A stretch of DNA of 64,000 bases, taken from positions 1,550,001 through 1,614,000 of the forward strand of contig NZ_CP012264.1 in assembly GCF_001277255.1 (NCBI RefSeq). Reading direction: 5' to 3'. This stretch comes from Cronobacter condimenti 1330 (GTDB lineage: Bacteria > Pseudomonadota > Gammaproteobacteria > Enterobacterales > Enterobacteriaceae). The position numbers were made by a program, and so were the translations under genes. The notes beneath the pieces are model-generated. The model saw nothing but the letters and a program-made list of their open reading frames with translations, searched no databases and was not told the origin of the DNA. Every line of letters starts with the position of its first letter. The stretch's first letter is position 1. Positions 19,294 to 26,714 of this stretch are shown one piece after another.

Positions 19294-20061
19294 TCACCCC
19301 ACCTTTACTGCCCGTACGGGCGCAGGCGTTTTACGCATCACACGGTTCAACACCTCGGCTTCAAGCTCTGCAAGATGCGGCGTGCCGTGACGGCGCGGGT
19401 GCGGTAAATCGACGGTCAGGTCAAAGCCAGTTTTTCCGTCTTCAATCAATAACACCCGCTCTGCCATCGCCACTGCTTCGCTCACATCGTGCGTCACCAG
19501 CAGCACCGTAAACCCGTGTTCGCGCCACAGCGATACAATCAAATCCTGCATCTCAAGACGTGTCAGCGCGTCCAGCGCCCCGAGCGGTTCATCAAGCAGC
19601 AGCAACCCCGGACGATGAATCAGCGCGCGCGCCAGCGCCACGCGTTGTTTCTGTCCGCCCGAAAGCGCTGCAGGCCAGTCGCCCGCACGGTCGCCAAGTC
19701 CCACTTCGTCCAGCACCTGCCGTGCCGCCGGCTGCCAGCGACCTTTAAGGCCCAGCCCCACGTTTTCGAGGACCGTTTTCCAGGGCAGCAGGCGCGCATC
19801 CTGAAACATCATGCGGGTATCCTCCCGGGCGTCGGCAAGCGGCGCGTTGCCAGCGCTCAACTCGCCCTCGTTTGGGGCCTCAAGCCCGGCCAGCAGCCGC
19901 AACAGCGTGCTTTTTCCACCGCCGCTGCGCCCGACTACCGCGACAAATTGTCCGGCGGGAATATGCAGGTTCAGCCCGTTGAGAATAGTTTTGGCGCCGT
20001 AGCGTTTGCTGATGCCTTCCAGCAGCAGCGGTGTGCCCTGGTTAAGTCGTGCGGTAGTCAT
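19294..20061 (-). CDS. ssuB: Aliphatic sulfonate ABC transporter ATP-binding protein SsuB
   Basis: Cytoplasmic ATPase of the SsuABC alkanesulfonate importer, used for sulfur when sulfate and cysteine are scarce. 255 residues as in E. coli. Walker A GRSGGGKST, Q-loop MMFQDARLLPW, signature LSGGQKQRVALARAL, Walker B LLLLDEP and the switch His in LVTHDVSEA are all present. It is the last gene of the ssuEADCB operon; its start overlaps the ssuC end by 4 bases. The stop is 4 bases from the upstream terminator hairpin, so that hairpin probably serves both strands. Confidence 0.97.
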   Translation of the reverse strand: MTTARLNQGTPLLLEGISKRYGAKTILNGLNLHIPAGQFVAVVGRSGGGKSTLLRLLAGLEAPNEGELSAGNAPLADAREDTRMMFQDARLLPWKTVLENVGLGLKGRWQPAARQVLDEVGLGDRAGDWPAALSGGQKQRVALARALIHRPGLLLLDEPLGALDALTRLEMQDLIVSLWREHGFTVLLVTHDVSEAVAMAERVLLIEDGKTGFDLTVDLPHPRRHGTPHLAELEAEVLNRVMRKTPAPVRAVKVG

Positions 20062-20849
20062 GCGTTCGCCTCCTTTAACTGGTAAGCGGGGTGCCAGCGC
20101 AGCCAGAGGCGTTCCAGCGCCCGGGCGCTGAGGTCCGCCAGCTTGCCAAGCAGGGCGTAGAGAATAATTGCCACCACGACGACATCAGTTTGCAAAAATT
20201 CGCGCGCGTTCATTGCGAGATAGCCGATGCCCGAGTTCGCTGAAATCGTTTCTGCGACGATAAGCGTCAGCCACATCAACCCGAGTGCAAAGCGCACGCC
20301 AACCATAATGGAGGGCAGGGCGCCTGGCAGAATGACCTGCCGGAAAAGGCTAAAGCCTGACAGTCCATAACTACGCGCCATCTCCAGCAGGCCGCTGTCG
20401 ATATTACGTATGCCATGCCAGGTATTGATATAAATGGGAAACAGCGTGCCGAGCGCCACCAGAAAAATTTTGGCGCTCTCATCAATGCCGAACCACAGAA
20501 TCACCAGCGGGATCAGCGCCAGATGCGGCACGTTGCGCAGCATTTGAATCGAGCTGTCGAGCAGCCGCTCGCCCCAGCGCGACAGGCCGCTGATAAGCCC
20601 AAGCGTGAGCCCAATCAGCCCGCCGATGGTAAAGCCCACCATTGCGCGCCAGCTGCTGATAGCCAGATGTTGCCAGAGCTCGCCGCTTGCCATCAGCCGC
20701 CAGAAGGTTTCCACCACGCTCTGTGGCGACGTCAGGATGCGTGTTGAGAGCCAGCCCGTTTGTGAGGCGAGCTGCCAGAAGGCTATTACGCCCACTGGCA
20801 CCACCCACGGCGCGGCGCGCTCGAGCCATTTTTGCGAAGCGCTTGCCAT
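20058..20849 (-). CDS. ssuC: Aliphatic sulfonate ABC transporter permease SsuC
   Basis: Inner-membrane permease of the SsuABC importer. 263 residues with about six membrane segments, beginning VVPVGVIAFWQLASQ. The EAA-type cytoplasmic loop that docks the ATPase is at about residues 165-185 (LLEMARSYGLSGFSLFRQVILPGALPSIM, quoted in parts: EMARSYGLSG, VILPGALP). It is coupled to ssuB by a 4-base overlap and lies 9 bases after ssuD. Expected to act with SsuA in the periplasm. Confidence 0.97.
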   Translation of the reverse strand: MASASQKWLERAAPWVVPVGVIAFWQLASQTGWLSTRILTSPQSVVETFWRLMASGELWQHLAISSWRAMVGFTIGGLIGLTLGLISGLSRWGERLLDSSIQMLRNVPHLALIPLVILWFGIDESAKIFLVALGTLFPIYINTWHGIRNIDSGLLEMARSYGLSGFSLFRQVILPGALPSIMVGVRFALGLMWLTLIVAETISANSGIGYLAMNAREFLQTDVVVVAIILYALLGKLADLSARALERLWLRWHPAYQLKEANA

Positions 20850-20858
20850 GTGGCCTCC

Positions 20859-22004
20859 TTAACTCTGCGCCACGCGGCGCGGAATAAATTCGTTGGCCAC
20901 CGCCTCGCCCTGCGCCGCGAGCGTACGCGGCTGGGGCACTTCGGGGATGGTGACGTCCAGATGCGGGAACAGCAGCTCGCCCACCCGGTACGCCTCTTCA
21001 AGATGCGGATAGCCGGAGAGAATAAAGCTGTCGATGCCGAGTGCCGCGTATTCATTGATCCGCGCCGCCACCGTTGGGCCATCGCCCACCAGCGCCGTTC
21101 CCGCGCCGCCGCGTACCAGGCCCACGCCCGCCCAAAGGTTAGGGCTAATTTCAAGCTGGTCGCGACGCCCGCCGTGCAGCGCTGCCATGCGCTGCTGGCC
21201 GACCGAATCCTGACGCGCAAACGCCGTCTGGGCTTTCGCTATCGTCTCGTCATCCAGATGCGCAATCAGCCGGTCGGCGGCCTGCCACGCCTCGTCATTC
21301 GTTTCGCGGACAATCACATGCAGACGGATGCCAAAGCGCACCGTACGTCCGTGCGCCGCCGCTTTGGCGCGAACCTGGGCGATTTTTTCTTTCACGAGTT
21401 CAGGCGGCTCGCCCCAGGTGAGATAGAGATCTACCTGCTCGGCAGCGAGATCCTGCGCGACATCAGACGATCCGCCGAAATAGAGTGGCGGGCGCGGCTG
21501 CTGTACTGGCGGGAAAAGCAACTGGGCACCACGCACCTTAATATGCTTGCCATCAAAATCGACTTTCTCGCCTTCCAGCAGGCGTCGCCAGACACGGGTA
21601 AATTCGGCTGAAGCCTCATAGCGCGCAGTGTGATCGAGGAAAACGCCATCGCCCGCCAGCTCCTGCGGATCGCTGCCTGTCACCAGGTTAAACAGGGCAC
21701 GGCCATTGGAAAGCCGGTCGAGCGTTGCGGCCTGGCGCGCTGCCACGGTCGGTGAGACGACCGACGGGCGCAGGGCCACCAGAAACTTCAGTCGCTGCGT
21801 CACCGGAATCATCGAGGCGGCGACCAGCCAGGCGTCCTCGCAGGAGCGTCCGGTTGGGATCAGCACGCCGGTGAATCCCAGACGGTCCGCGGCCTGGGCT
21901 ATCTGCTGTAAATAGCCGTGGTCCACCGGACGAGCGCCCGCATCGCTGCCGAGATAATGCCCATCGCCGTGGGTCGGTAAAAACCAGAACAGATTCAGAC
22001 TCAT
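20859..22004 (-). CDS. ssuD: FMNH2-dependent alkanesulfonate monooxygenase SsuD
   Basis: Bacterial-luciferase-like monooxygenase that uses FMNH2, supplied by SsuE, and O2 to release sulfite from C1-C10 alkanesulfonates, giving the aldehyde. 381 residues, the usual size; N-terminus MSLNLFWFLPTHGDGHYLG. Family blocks include GVLIPTGRSCEDAW, FNLVTGSDPQELAGDG and YFGGSSDVAQDLA. The active-site Cys of the family is probably the one in GRSCEDAW. It overlaps ssuA by 4 bases. RutA in this window belongs to the same fold and chemistry. Confidence 0.97.
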   Translation of the reverse strand: MSLNLFWFLPTHGDGHYLGSDAGARPVDHGYLQQIAQAADRLGFTGVLIPTGRSCEDAWLVAASMIPVTQRLKFLVALRPSVVSPTVAARQAATLDRLSNGRALFNLVTGSDPQELAGDGVFLDHTARYEASAEFTRVWRRLLEGEKVDFDGKHIKVRGAQLLFPPVQQPRPPLYFGGSSDVAQDLAAEQVDLYLTWGEPPELVKEKIAQVRAKAAAHGRTVRFGIRLHVIVRETNDEAWQAADRLIAHLDDETIAKAQTAFARQDSVGQQRMAALHGGRRDQLEISPNLWAGVGLVRGGAGTALVGDGPTVAARINEYAALGIDSFILSGYPHLEEAYRVGELLFPHLDVTIPEVPQPRTLAAQGEAVANEFIPRRVAQS

Positions 22005-22972
22005 GATTTCTCTCCTTCGGTTGCGCCCGCCCAGATGCGGCTGCGGATGTCGACTTTTTTAGGGACTAAATGGTTGTCGTAAAACAGATCGGCGGTGTGT
22101 TGCTGGCGCACGGCCGTCTCTTCATTAACAGGCGTAATACGGGTCGGCGGCCGGTGATCAAAATAGAGCGCAATAACCGGCTCCGGCAGACCAATGCTTT
22201 TGGCAAAGAGTGTGACGCTCGCGGCGCGCTGGCTGCGCGTCAGGGCGTCCGCTTCGCTGAAGCTGTCCAGTACGCCTGTCAGAAATTGCCCATACTTCTG
22301 CGCATAAGGGCGTGCGGCAAGATAGAACGAACCAGTGAGATTGAGATCGGTGCCATCGGTCAGCACACGCACGCCACCCTGACGAAGCGCGGCAGAGTAG
22401 TACGGATCCCAGATAGCCCAGGCATCGACATTGCCCTGCGTGAACGCGGCGCGCGCATCGGCCGGGGTCAGGTATACGGGCTGAATATCGCTGAAGCTCA
22501 GCCCGGCTTTTTGCAACGCACGCAGCAGTAAGTTGTGGGAGCTGGAGCCTTTCTGAAACGCCACCTTATGGCCTTTGAGATCGGCCACCGTTTTGATCGG
22601 GCTGTTCTCTGCTACCAGCAGCACTTCTGCTTTAGGCTTCGGCGGCTCGCTGCCGATGTAGACCAGATCCGCGCCTGCCGCCTGGGCGAAAATAGGCGGG
22701 ATATCACCGGTGCTGCCAAGATCAATGCTGCCTACATTGAGCGCTTCCAGCAGTTGTGGGCCTGCCGGGAATTCCACCCAACTGATGCGCGTGTTCGGAT
22801 AGCGTTTCTCCAGCAACTGGTGGCTTTTGGCGAGCACCATGCTCACTGAGCCTTTCTGATAGCCGATGCGTAAGGCCTCCGGCTGCGGCGGGGCGGCCTG
22901 CGCGGCGGTGACAAAGAGTGTCAGGCCTGCGGCCAGTAGCGTCACGGCGTGACGGCGCAAAAAATTAAGCAT
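22001..22972 (-). CDS. ssuA: Aliphatic sulfonate periplasmic binding protein SsuA
   Basis: Periplasmic substrate-binding protein delivering alkanesulfonates to SsuBC. 323 residues; a signal peptide (HAVTLLAAGLTLFVTAAQAAPP) covers about the first 27. Typical SsuA/TauA/NrtA blocks follow: LRIGYQKGSVSMVLAK, LNVGSIDLGSTGDIPP, VAFQKGSSSHNLLLRAL and VDAWAIWDPY. It overlaps the ssuE end by 8 bases. No lipobox is present, so the protein should be soluble in the periplasm. Confidence 0.96.
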   Translation of the reverse strand: MLNFLRRHAVTLLAAGLTLFVTAAQAAPPQPEALRIGYQKGSVSMVLAKSHQLLEKRYPNTRISWVEFPAGPQLLEALNVGSIDLGSTGDIPPIFAQAAGADLVYIGSEPPKPKAEVLLVAENSPIKTVADLKGHKVAFQKGSSSHNLLLRALQKAGLSFSDIQPVYLTPADARAAFTQGNVDAWAIWDPYYSAALRQGGVRVLTDGTDLNLTGSFYLAARPYAQKYGQFLTGVLDSFSEADALTRSQRAASVTLFAKSIGLPEPVIALYFDHRPPTRITPVNEETAVRQQHTADLFYDNHLVPKKVDIRSRIWAGATEGEKS

Positions 22973-23539
22973 GTAACGTTCTCCTTGTGAAATGTGGCGC
23001 AGGGGTCGCCAGATGGCGGCGCGTCAGGGCCTGCCAGAAACTTTCCAGTGCGTCATCGAGACGGGTTTGCAGCAGCGGCGAAAAGCGCGGCTGATGGTGG
23101 TAATCAAGCACCTGGCTATCGTCGGCGAAGACGCCGTGGAGGATCTCCTGCGCTTTCAGCGCATTGAGCACAGGCTTGAGGGCGTAATCGAGCGCCAGTA
23201 AATGCCCGACCGATCCGCCTGTTGCGAGCGGCAGCACGACTTTTTTCTCAAGCGCCCGTTCAGGCAGAAGATCAAGCAGCGTTTTCAGCGCGCCAGAAAA
23301 CGAGGCTTTGTAAACCGGCGTGGCAATAATGACGCCATCCGCCTGCTGGAGCTGCTCAATCAGGGTCAATAGCGCCGGACTGTCGAAACGGGCATAGAGC
23401 AAATCTTCGGCGGCGAAATTGTGGATATGCCAGTGGCAAACCTCCACGTCGAGCCGGGTCAGTTCATTAGCAAGCCAGGAAAGCAGGGCGCTGGATCGCG
23501 ACGGGAAGCGCGGGCTTCCCGCCAGAGTAATAACTGCAT
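22965..23539 (-). CDS. ssuE: NADPH-dependent FMN reductase SsuE (apparent 1-base deletion at the start)
   Basis: Flavodoxin-like FMN reductase that supplies FMNH2 to SsuD; first gene of ssuEADCB. The body is intact (ITLAGSPRFPSRS, DGVIIATPVYKASFSGALK, LLPERALEKKVVLPLATGG). A strong ribosome site (aaggagg) precedes the ATG at 23539-23537, exactly where SsuE should begin, but the distance to the stop is 575 bases: one base short of the 191 codons of E. coli SsuE. Read from that ATG the frame is wrong; the conserved frame resumes at GTT ATT ACT CTG. The next in-frame ATG upstream is at 23579 (204 residues) and has no good ribosome site. Either a real frameshift, an unusual start, or a base lost in assembly. 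Confidence 0.85.
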
Positions 23540-23676
23540 ACCACCTCCTTATAACCAAAAGTTTGTTTATATTTAACATTAATAACAATATGACGAGATA
23601 GTGGCAGAGGGAGGCGGGGGGAGAAACTAAAAATTTCGGGGATGCTTTGCCGGAAATCGCATAATCGTGGTTAAAA

Positions 23677-23692
23677 AAGAAAACGTTTGCGT
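23677..23692 (-). promoter_or_regulatory. PurR operator upstream of pyrD
   Basis: The minus-strand sequence ACGCAAACGTTTTCTT matches the PurR box consensus (ACGCAAACGTTTTCNT) at all defined positions. It lies about 70 bases upstream of the likely pyrD transcription start, and pyrD is a known PurR target in E. coli. Confidence 0.85.
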
Positions 23693-23742
23693 TCAACGGC
23701 GCTTTTTTGCCGCAGGTCAATTCCCTTTGTGAAGCGGATCGC

Positions 23743-23787
23743 AGATAATAGCGCCCCGGTTTGCACACCGGGAATCCAGGAGAGTTC
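23743..23787 (+). promoter_or_regulatory. pyrD -10 region and CTP-sensitive leader hairpin
   Basis: A -10-like gataat is followed by a C-rich start region (gcgccccgg). The leader can fold cccggt-ttgcac-accggg immediately before the ribosome site aggag at 23778-23783. In E. coli and Salmonella, pyrC and pyrD use nucleotide-sensitive start switching: long transcripts starting with C form this hairpin and block translation when CTP is plentiful. The same arrangement is visible here; the mechanism is by analogy. Confidence 0.7.
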
Positions 23788-24798
23788 ATGTACTACCCCT
23801 TCGTTCGAAAAGCCCTTTTCCAGCTCGACCCAGAGCGCGCTCACGAATTTACCTTCCAGCAAATGCGCCGCGTCACCGGTACGCCGCTTGAGGCGCTGCT
23901 GCGCCAGAAAGTGCCGTCCAAACCGGTCACCTGCATGGGACTGACATTTAAAAATCCGCTGGGTCTTGCTGCGGGCCTCGACAAGAATGGGGAATGCATC
24001 GACGCGCTTGGCGCGCTGGGTTTCGGCTCCCTTGAAATCGGCACCGTGACGCCGCGCCCGCAGCCTGGCAACGACAAGCCGCGGCTGTTCCGCCTGGTAG
24101 CGGCGGAGGGGCTAATTAACCGTATGGGCTTTAATAACCTCGGCGTGGATAACCTGGTTGAGAACGTCAAAAAAGCGCATTTTGACGGCGTGCTCGGCAT
24201 TAATATCGGCAAAAATAAAGATACGCCGGTCGAGCAGGGAAAGGATGACTATCTGATCTGTATGGAAAAGGTTTTTCCTTACGCCGGTTATATCGCGATT
24301 AATATCTCTTCACCAAATACGCCAGGTTTGCGCTCACTGCAATATGGCGAAGCACTGGATGATCTTCTCGCTGCGATTAAAAATCAGCAACAGATCCTTG
24401 CTCAAAAGCATCATAAATATGTCCCTGTGGCGGTGAAGATCGCGCCCGATCTTTCTGTCGATGAATTGATCCAGGTTGCCGACAGTCTGGTACGTCATCA
24501 CATTGATGGCGTTATTGCGACCAATACCACGCTCGATCGCAGCCTGGTACAGGGCATGAAACATTGCGATGAAACCGGTGGTTTAAGCGGGCGTCCGTTG
24601 CAATTAAAAAGTACGGAAATCATTCGACTTTTAAGCCAGGAATTAAAAGGCCGCCTGCCGATTATCGGTGTGGGGGGCATTGATTCTGTCATCGCCGCGC
24701 GCGAAAAAATGGCCGCTGGCGCTTCGCTTATTCAGATCTATTCCGGCTTTATTTTCAAAGGCCCCCCGCTCGTTAAAGAAATTGTGACCCATCTTTAA
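23788..24798 (+). CDS. pyrD: Dihydroorotate dehydrogenase (quinone) PyrD
   Basis: Class 2, membrane-associated flavoenzyme oxidising dihydroorotate to orotate with quinone as acceptor, the fourth step of pyrimidine synthesis. 336 residues from the ATG at 23788 (MYYPFVRKALFQLDPERAHEFT), the E. coli length; the N-terminal amphipathic helices bind the membrane. FMN and catalytic motifs FKNPLGLAAGLDKNGE, INISSPNTPGLR with the catalytic Ser, IATNTTLDR and GVGGIDS are present. It is divergent from ssuE and controlled by the PurR box and leader hairpin noted upstream. Confidence 0.98.
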   Translation: MYYPFVRKALFQLDPERAHEFTFQQMRRVTGTPLEALLRQKVPSKPVTCMGLTFKNPLGLAAGLDKNGECIDALGALGFGSLEIGTVTPRPQPGNDKPRLFRLVAAEGLINRMGFNNLGVDNLVENVKKAHFDGVLGINIGKNKDTPVEQGKDDYLICMEKVFPYAGYIAINISSPNTPGLRSLQYGEALDDLLAAIKNQQQILAQKHHKYVPVAVKIAPDLSVDELIQVADSLVRHHIDGVIATNTTLDRSLVQGMKHCDETGGLSGRPLQLKSTEIIRLLSQELKGRLPIIGVGGIDSVIAAREKMAAGASLIQIYSGFIFKGPPLVKEIVTHL

Positions 24799-24818
24799 GC
24801 ATTTCCTTATCTAAGAGC

Positions 24819-24850
24819 ACCAGGGCTTTATTTTCAGCCCTGGTTGTTTT
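24819..24850 (+). terminator. Terminator after pyrD
   Basis: Nine-base stem accagggct/agccctggt with an eight-base A/T loop, then tgtttt. It follows the pyrD stop by about 20 bases. Confidence 0.85.
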
Positions 24851-24964
24851 ATATTCCGCGGTTGTTGCTAATTTAAACGTCATAGTCTTAGATTAATGAG
24901 GGAATAAACGAAGCGGCAAAATAAGGGAAATATTTTTGAGTTTCAGAGCGGTAGGGGGATAACA

Positions 24965-25510
24965 ATGCGTATAAAGCCGGATGATAACTGGCGATGGTAT
25001 TATGATGAAGAGCACGACCGAATGATGCTCGATCTCGCCAACGGCATGCTGTTTCGCTCGCGTTTCGCACGCAAAATGTTGACGCCTGATGCGTTCGACC
25101 CTGCTGGATTCTGCGTCGATGACGCTGCCCTCTGGTTTTCCTTCGACGAAAAATGCCGTGACCTTCCTCTCTCCGCCGAGCAGCGCGCTGAACTGGTGCT
25201 CAATGCGCTCGTTGCTATCCGTTTTCTCAAACCCCAGATGCCGAAAAGCTGGCACTTTTTAGCCCACGAAGAGGCTGAATGGTTGCCTGGCTGTGGCGAT
25301 GCCGCCTGTGTGTGGCTTAGCGACAGCGGCGAAGCTGTCAGTTTGCTGGTGGTGGAACCTGGCGATAACGCAACGTTGTGCCTGCTGGCGCAGCCATCGT
25401 TAACGCTCGCGGGACGCGCGATGCAGTTAGGGGATGCTATAAAGATTATGAATGACAGGCTCAAACCGCTGGCGTGCGCGCCGCAGCTGAGCCTTGATCA
25501 GGCCGTTTAA
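24965..25510 (+). CDS. zapC: Cell division protein ZapC
   Basis: FtsZ-associated protein (YcbW) that bundles FtsZ protofilaments and stabilises the Z-ring. 181 residues, one more than E. coli; N-terminus MRIKPDDNWRWYYDEEHDRM and C-terminal block GRAMQLGDAIKIMNDRLKP are conserved, while the centre (EEAEWLPGCGDAAC) diverges. It is a soluble cytosolic protein with no membrane segment. The 3' end overlaps the convergent ycbX stop by 4 bases. Confidence 0.95.
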   Translation: MRIKPDDNWRWYYDEEHDRMMLDLANGMLFRSRFARKMLTPDAFDPAGFCVDDAALWFSFDEKCRDLPLSAEQRAELVLNALVAIRFLKPQMPKSWHFLAHEEAEWLPGCGDAACVWLSDSGEAVSLLVVEPGDNATLCLLAQPSLTLAGRAMQLGDAIKIMNDRLKPLACAPQLSLDQAV

Positions 25511-26613
25511 CGGGCGAGCCTCACCGCACCCGCCGGTACGCAGCTACAGCTTAAAAACGTCCCGTCATCGCCCAGCGCGCTTTTCTTAAGCGGCGTCACT
25601 TCACCTTCCAGTAACGTCACGCGGCAACTGCCGCAAATACCGGCGCGGCAGGAATACGGTATACGAATGCCTTGTTGTTCAAGCTGCTCCAGTACGACCT
25701 GCTGGTTGTTGCCAATAAACGGTTTTCCTTCCCATTCAATAGCGACCTGCGCGGCGAGCGTGGCGGCGGGCGCTGCGCGCTCTTCGACCACGCCTGCGCC
25801 GTAGAGACGCGCCGGGCCTGTCGCCAGCACTTCAACGCGATCGCCCGCGCGGATGACGCCACTGTTACGCGCAATCAGGTTCTGGCCGAAATCAACGTCG
25901 CCGTTATCAAGCGCTGTACGGAATTTTTGCAGCGTCGCCAGCGGCTCGCCGCTGGGGTGTTTGCGTCCGCGCTCGGGGCTGACCGTTGTGAAAATGCAGC
26001 GGCTGCACGGCTTGGCAACATCAAAGATCACCTCGCCGATGCGGATAACTTTCCAGGTATCTTCCGCCCAGGCCTCAACGCCGGTGACAACCAGATTAGG
26101 GCGAAACTGATTCATGGCAACGCCTGCGGGGCAGCGCTTTTGCAGATCACGCAGGGAAGCCTCGTTGGCCAGTAAATAAGGAAAACCGTCAGCGAAACCG
26201 AGCGGCACGCCAGGATGGTGTTTTACGCGGCGCGTAAGCGACGGCCCCACCCAGCGCAACTGCACGTCACGACTAAAAAAAGTGCTCAGCCACTGGTTAA
26301 TTTCGGGCGGCGCAATGCGTGCCGTAAAATGATTTCCCCAGACTTCAGTCGGCGCGGGAGTGGGCTGAAAATCGACGAAACGAATGGCGGCGCTGCTGCC
26401 ATCCGGTGCGGTAAGGTGCAGACCTTCCGGTAACAGGGCAGGCGTAAAGAGCACCATCTGCGGATGCTGACGTGCGGTAATAAAGGTGCCATCGGTTTCC
26501 GTCACCATGAAGGCGCGGTCACCTGCCAGGCCGCTGACGTCTGCCAGCGCGTGAGAGACCTGCAACCCACGCATTGATTTCACCGGATGAATAAAAAGCT
26601 GCGATAAAACCAT
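25507..26613 (-). CDS. ycbX: MOSC and 2Fe-2S ferredoxin domain protein YcbX
   Basis: N-hydroxylated base analogue detoxification protein, a molybdenum-cofactor sulfurase C-terminal (MOSC) fusion. 368 residues from the ATG at 26613 (MVLSQLFIHPVKSMRG). The N-terminal MOSC_N beta-barrel (about 1-120) and MOSC domain (about 130-270, with CSRCIFTTV containing the cofactor-binding Cys) are joined to a C-terminal plant-type ferredoxin domain with the cluster motif YSCRAGICGSCRV and a last Cys in SCSCVP. The longer open frame upstream has no family similarity. E. coli YcbX acts on 6-hydroxylaminopurine; that activity here is inferred. Confidence 0.95.
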   Translation of the reverse strand: MVLSQLFIHPVKSMRGLQVSHALADVSGLAGDRAFMVTETDGTFITARQHPQMVLFTPALLPEGLHLTAPDGSSAAIRFVDFQPTPAPTEVWGNHFTARIAPPEINQWLSTFFSRDVQLRWVGPSLTRRVKHHPGVPLGFADGFPYLLANEASLRDLQKRCPAGVAMNQFRPNLVVTGVEAWAEDTWKVIRIGEVIFDVAKPCSRCIFTTVSPERGRKHPSGEPLATLQKFRTALDNGDVDFGQNLIARNSGVIRAGDRVEVLATGPARLYGAGVVEERAAPAATLAAQVAIEWEGKPFIGNNQQVVLEQLEQQGIRIPYSCRAGICGSCRVTLLEGEVTPLKKSALGDDGTFLSCSCVPAGAVRLAR

Positions 26614-26653
26614 GGCGTGCGCCCTCCCGGCTAAGAAATAGAAGGGCAACTTT

Positions 26654-26681
26654 ATGACATGCGTGGCGGATTGGCTATAAT
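26654..26681 (+). promoter_or_regulatory. Probable promoter of rlmL
   Basis: A perfect -10 TATAAT at 26676-26681 and a -35-like ATGACA at 26654-26659 are 16 bases apart, 34 bases upstream of the rlmL ATG. Recognition is by consensus only. Confidence 0.6.
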
Positions 26682-26714
26682 GCGCCACAATTTTCTTTTT
26701 ACTGAAGTGACGAT

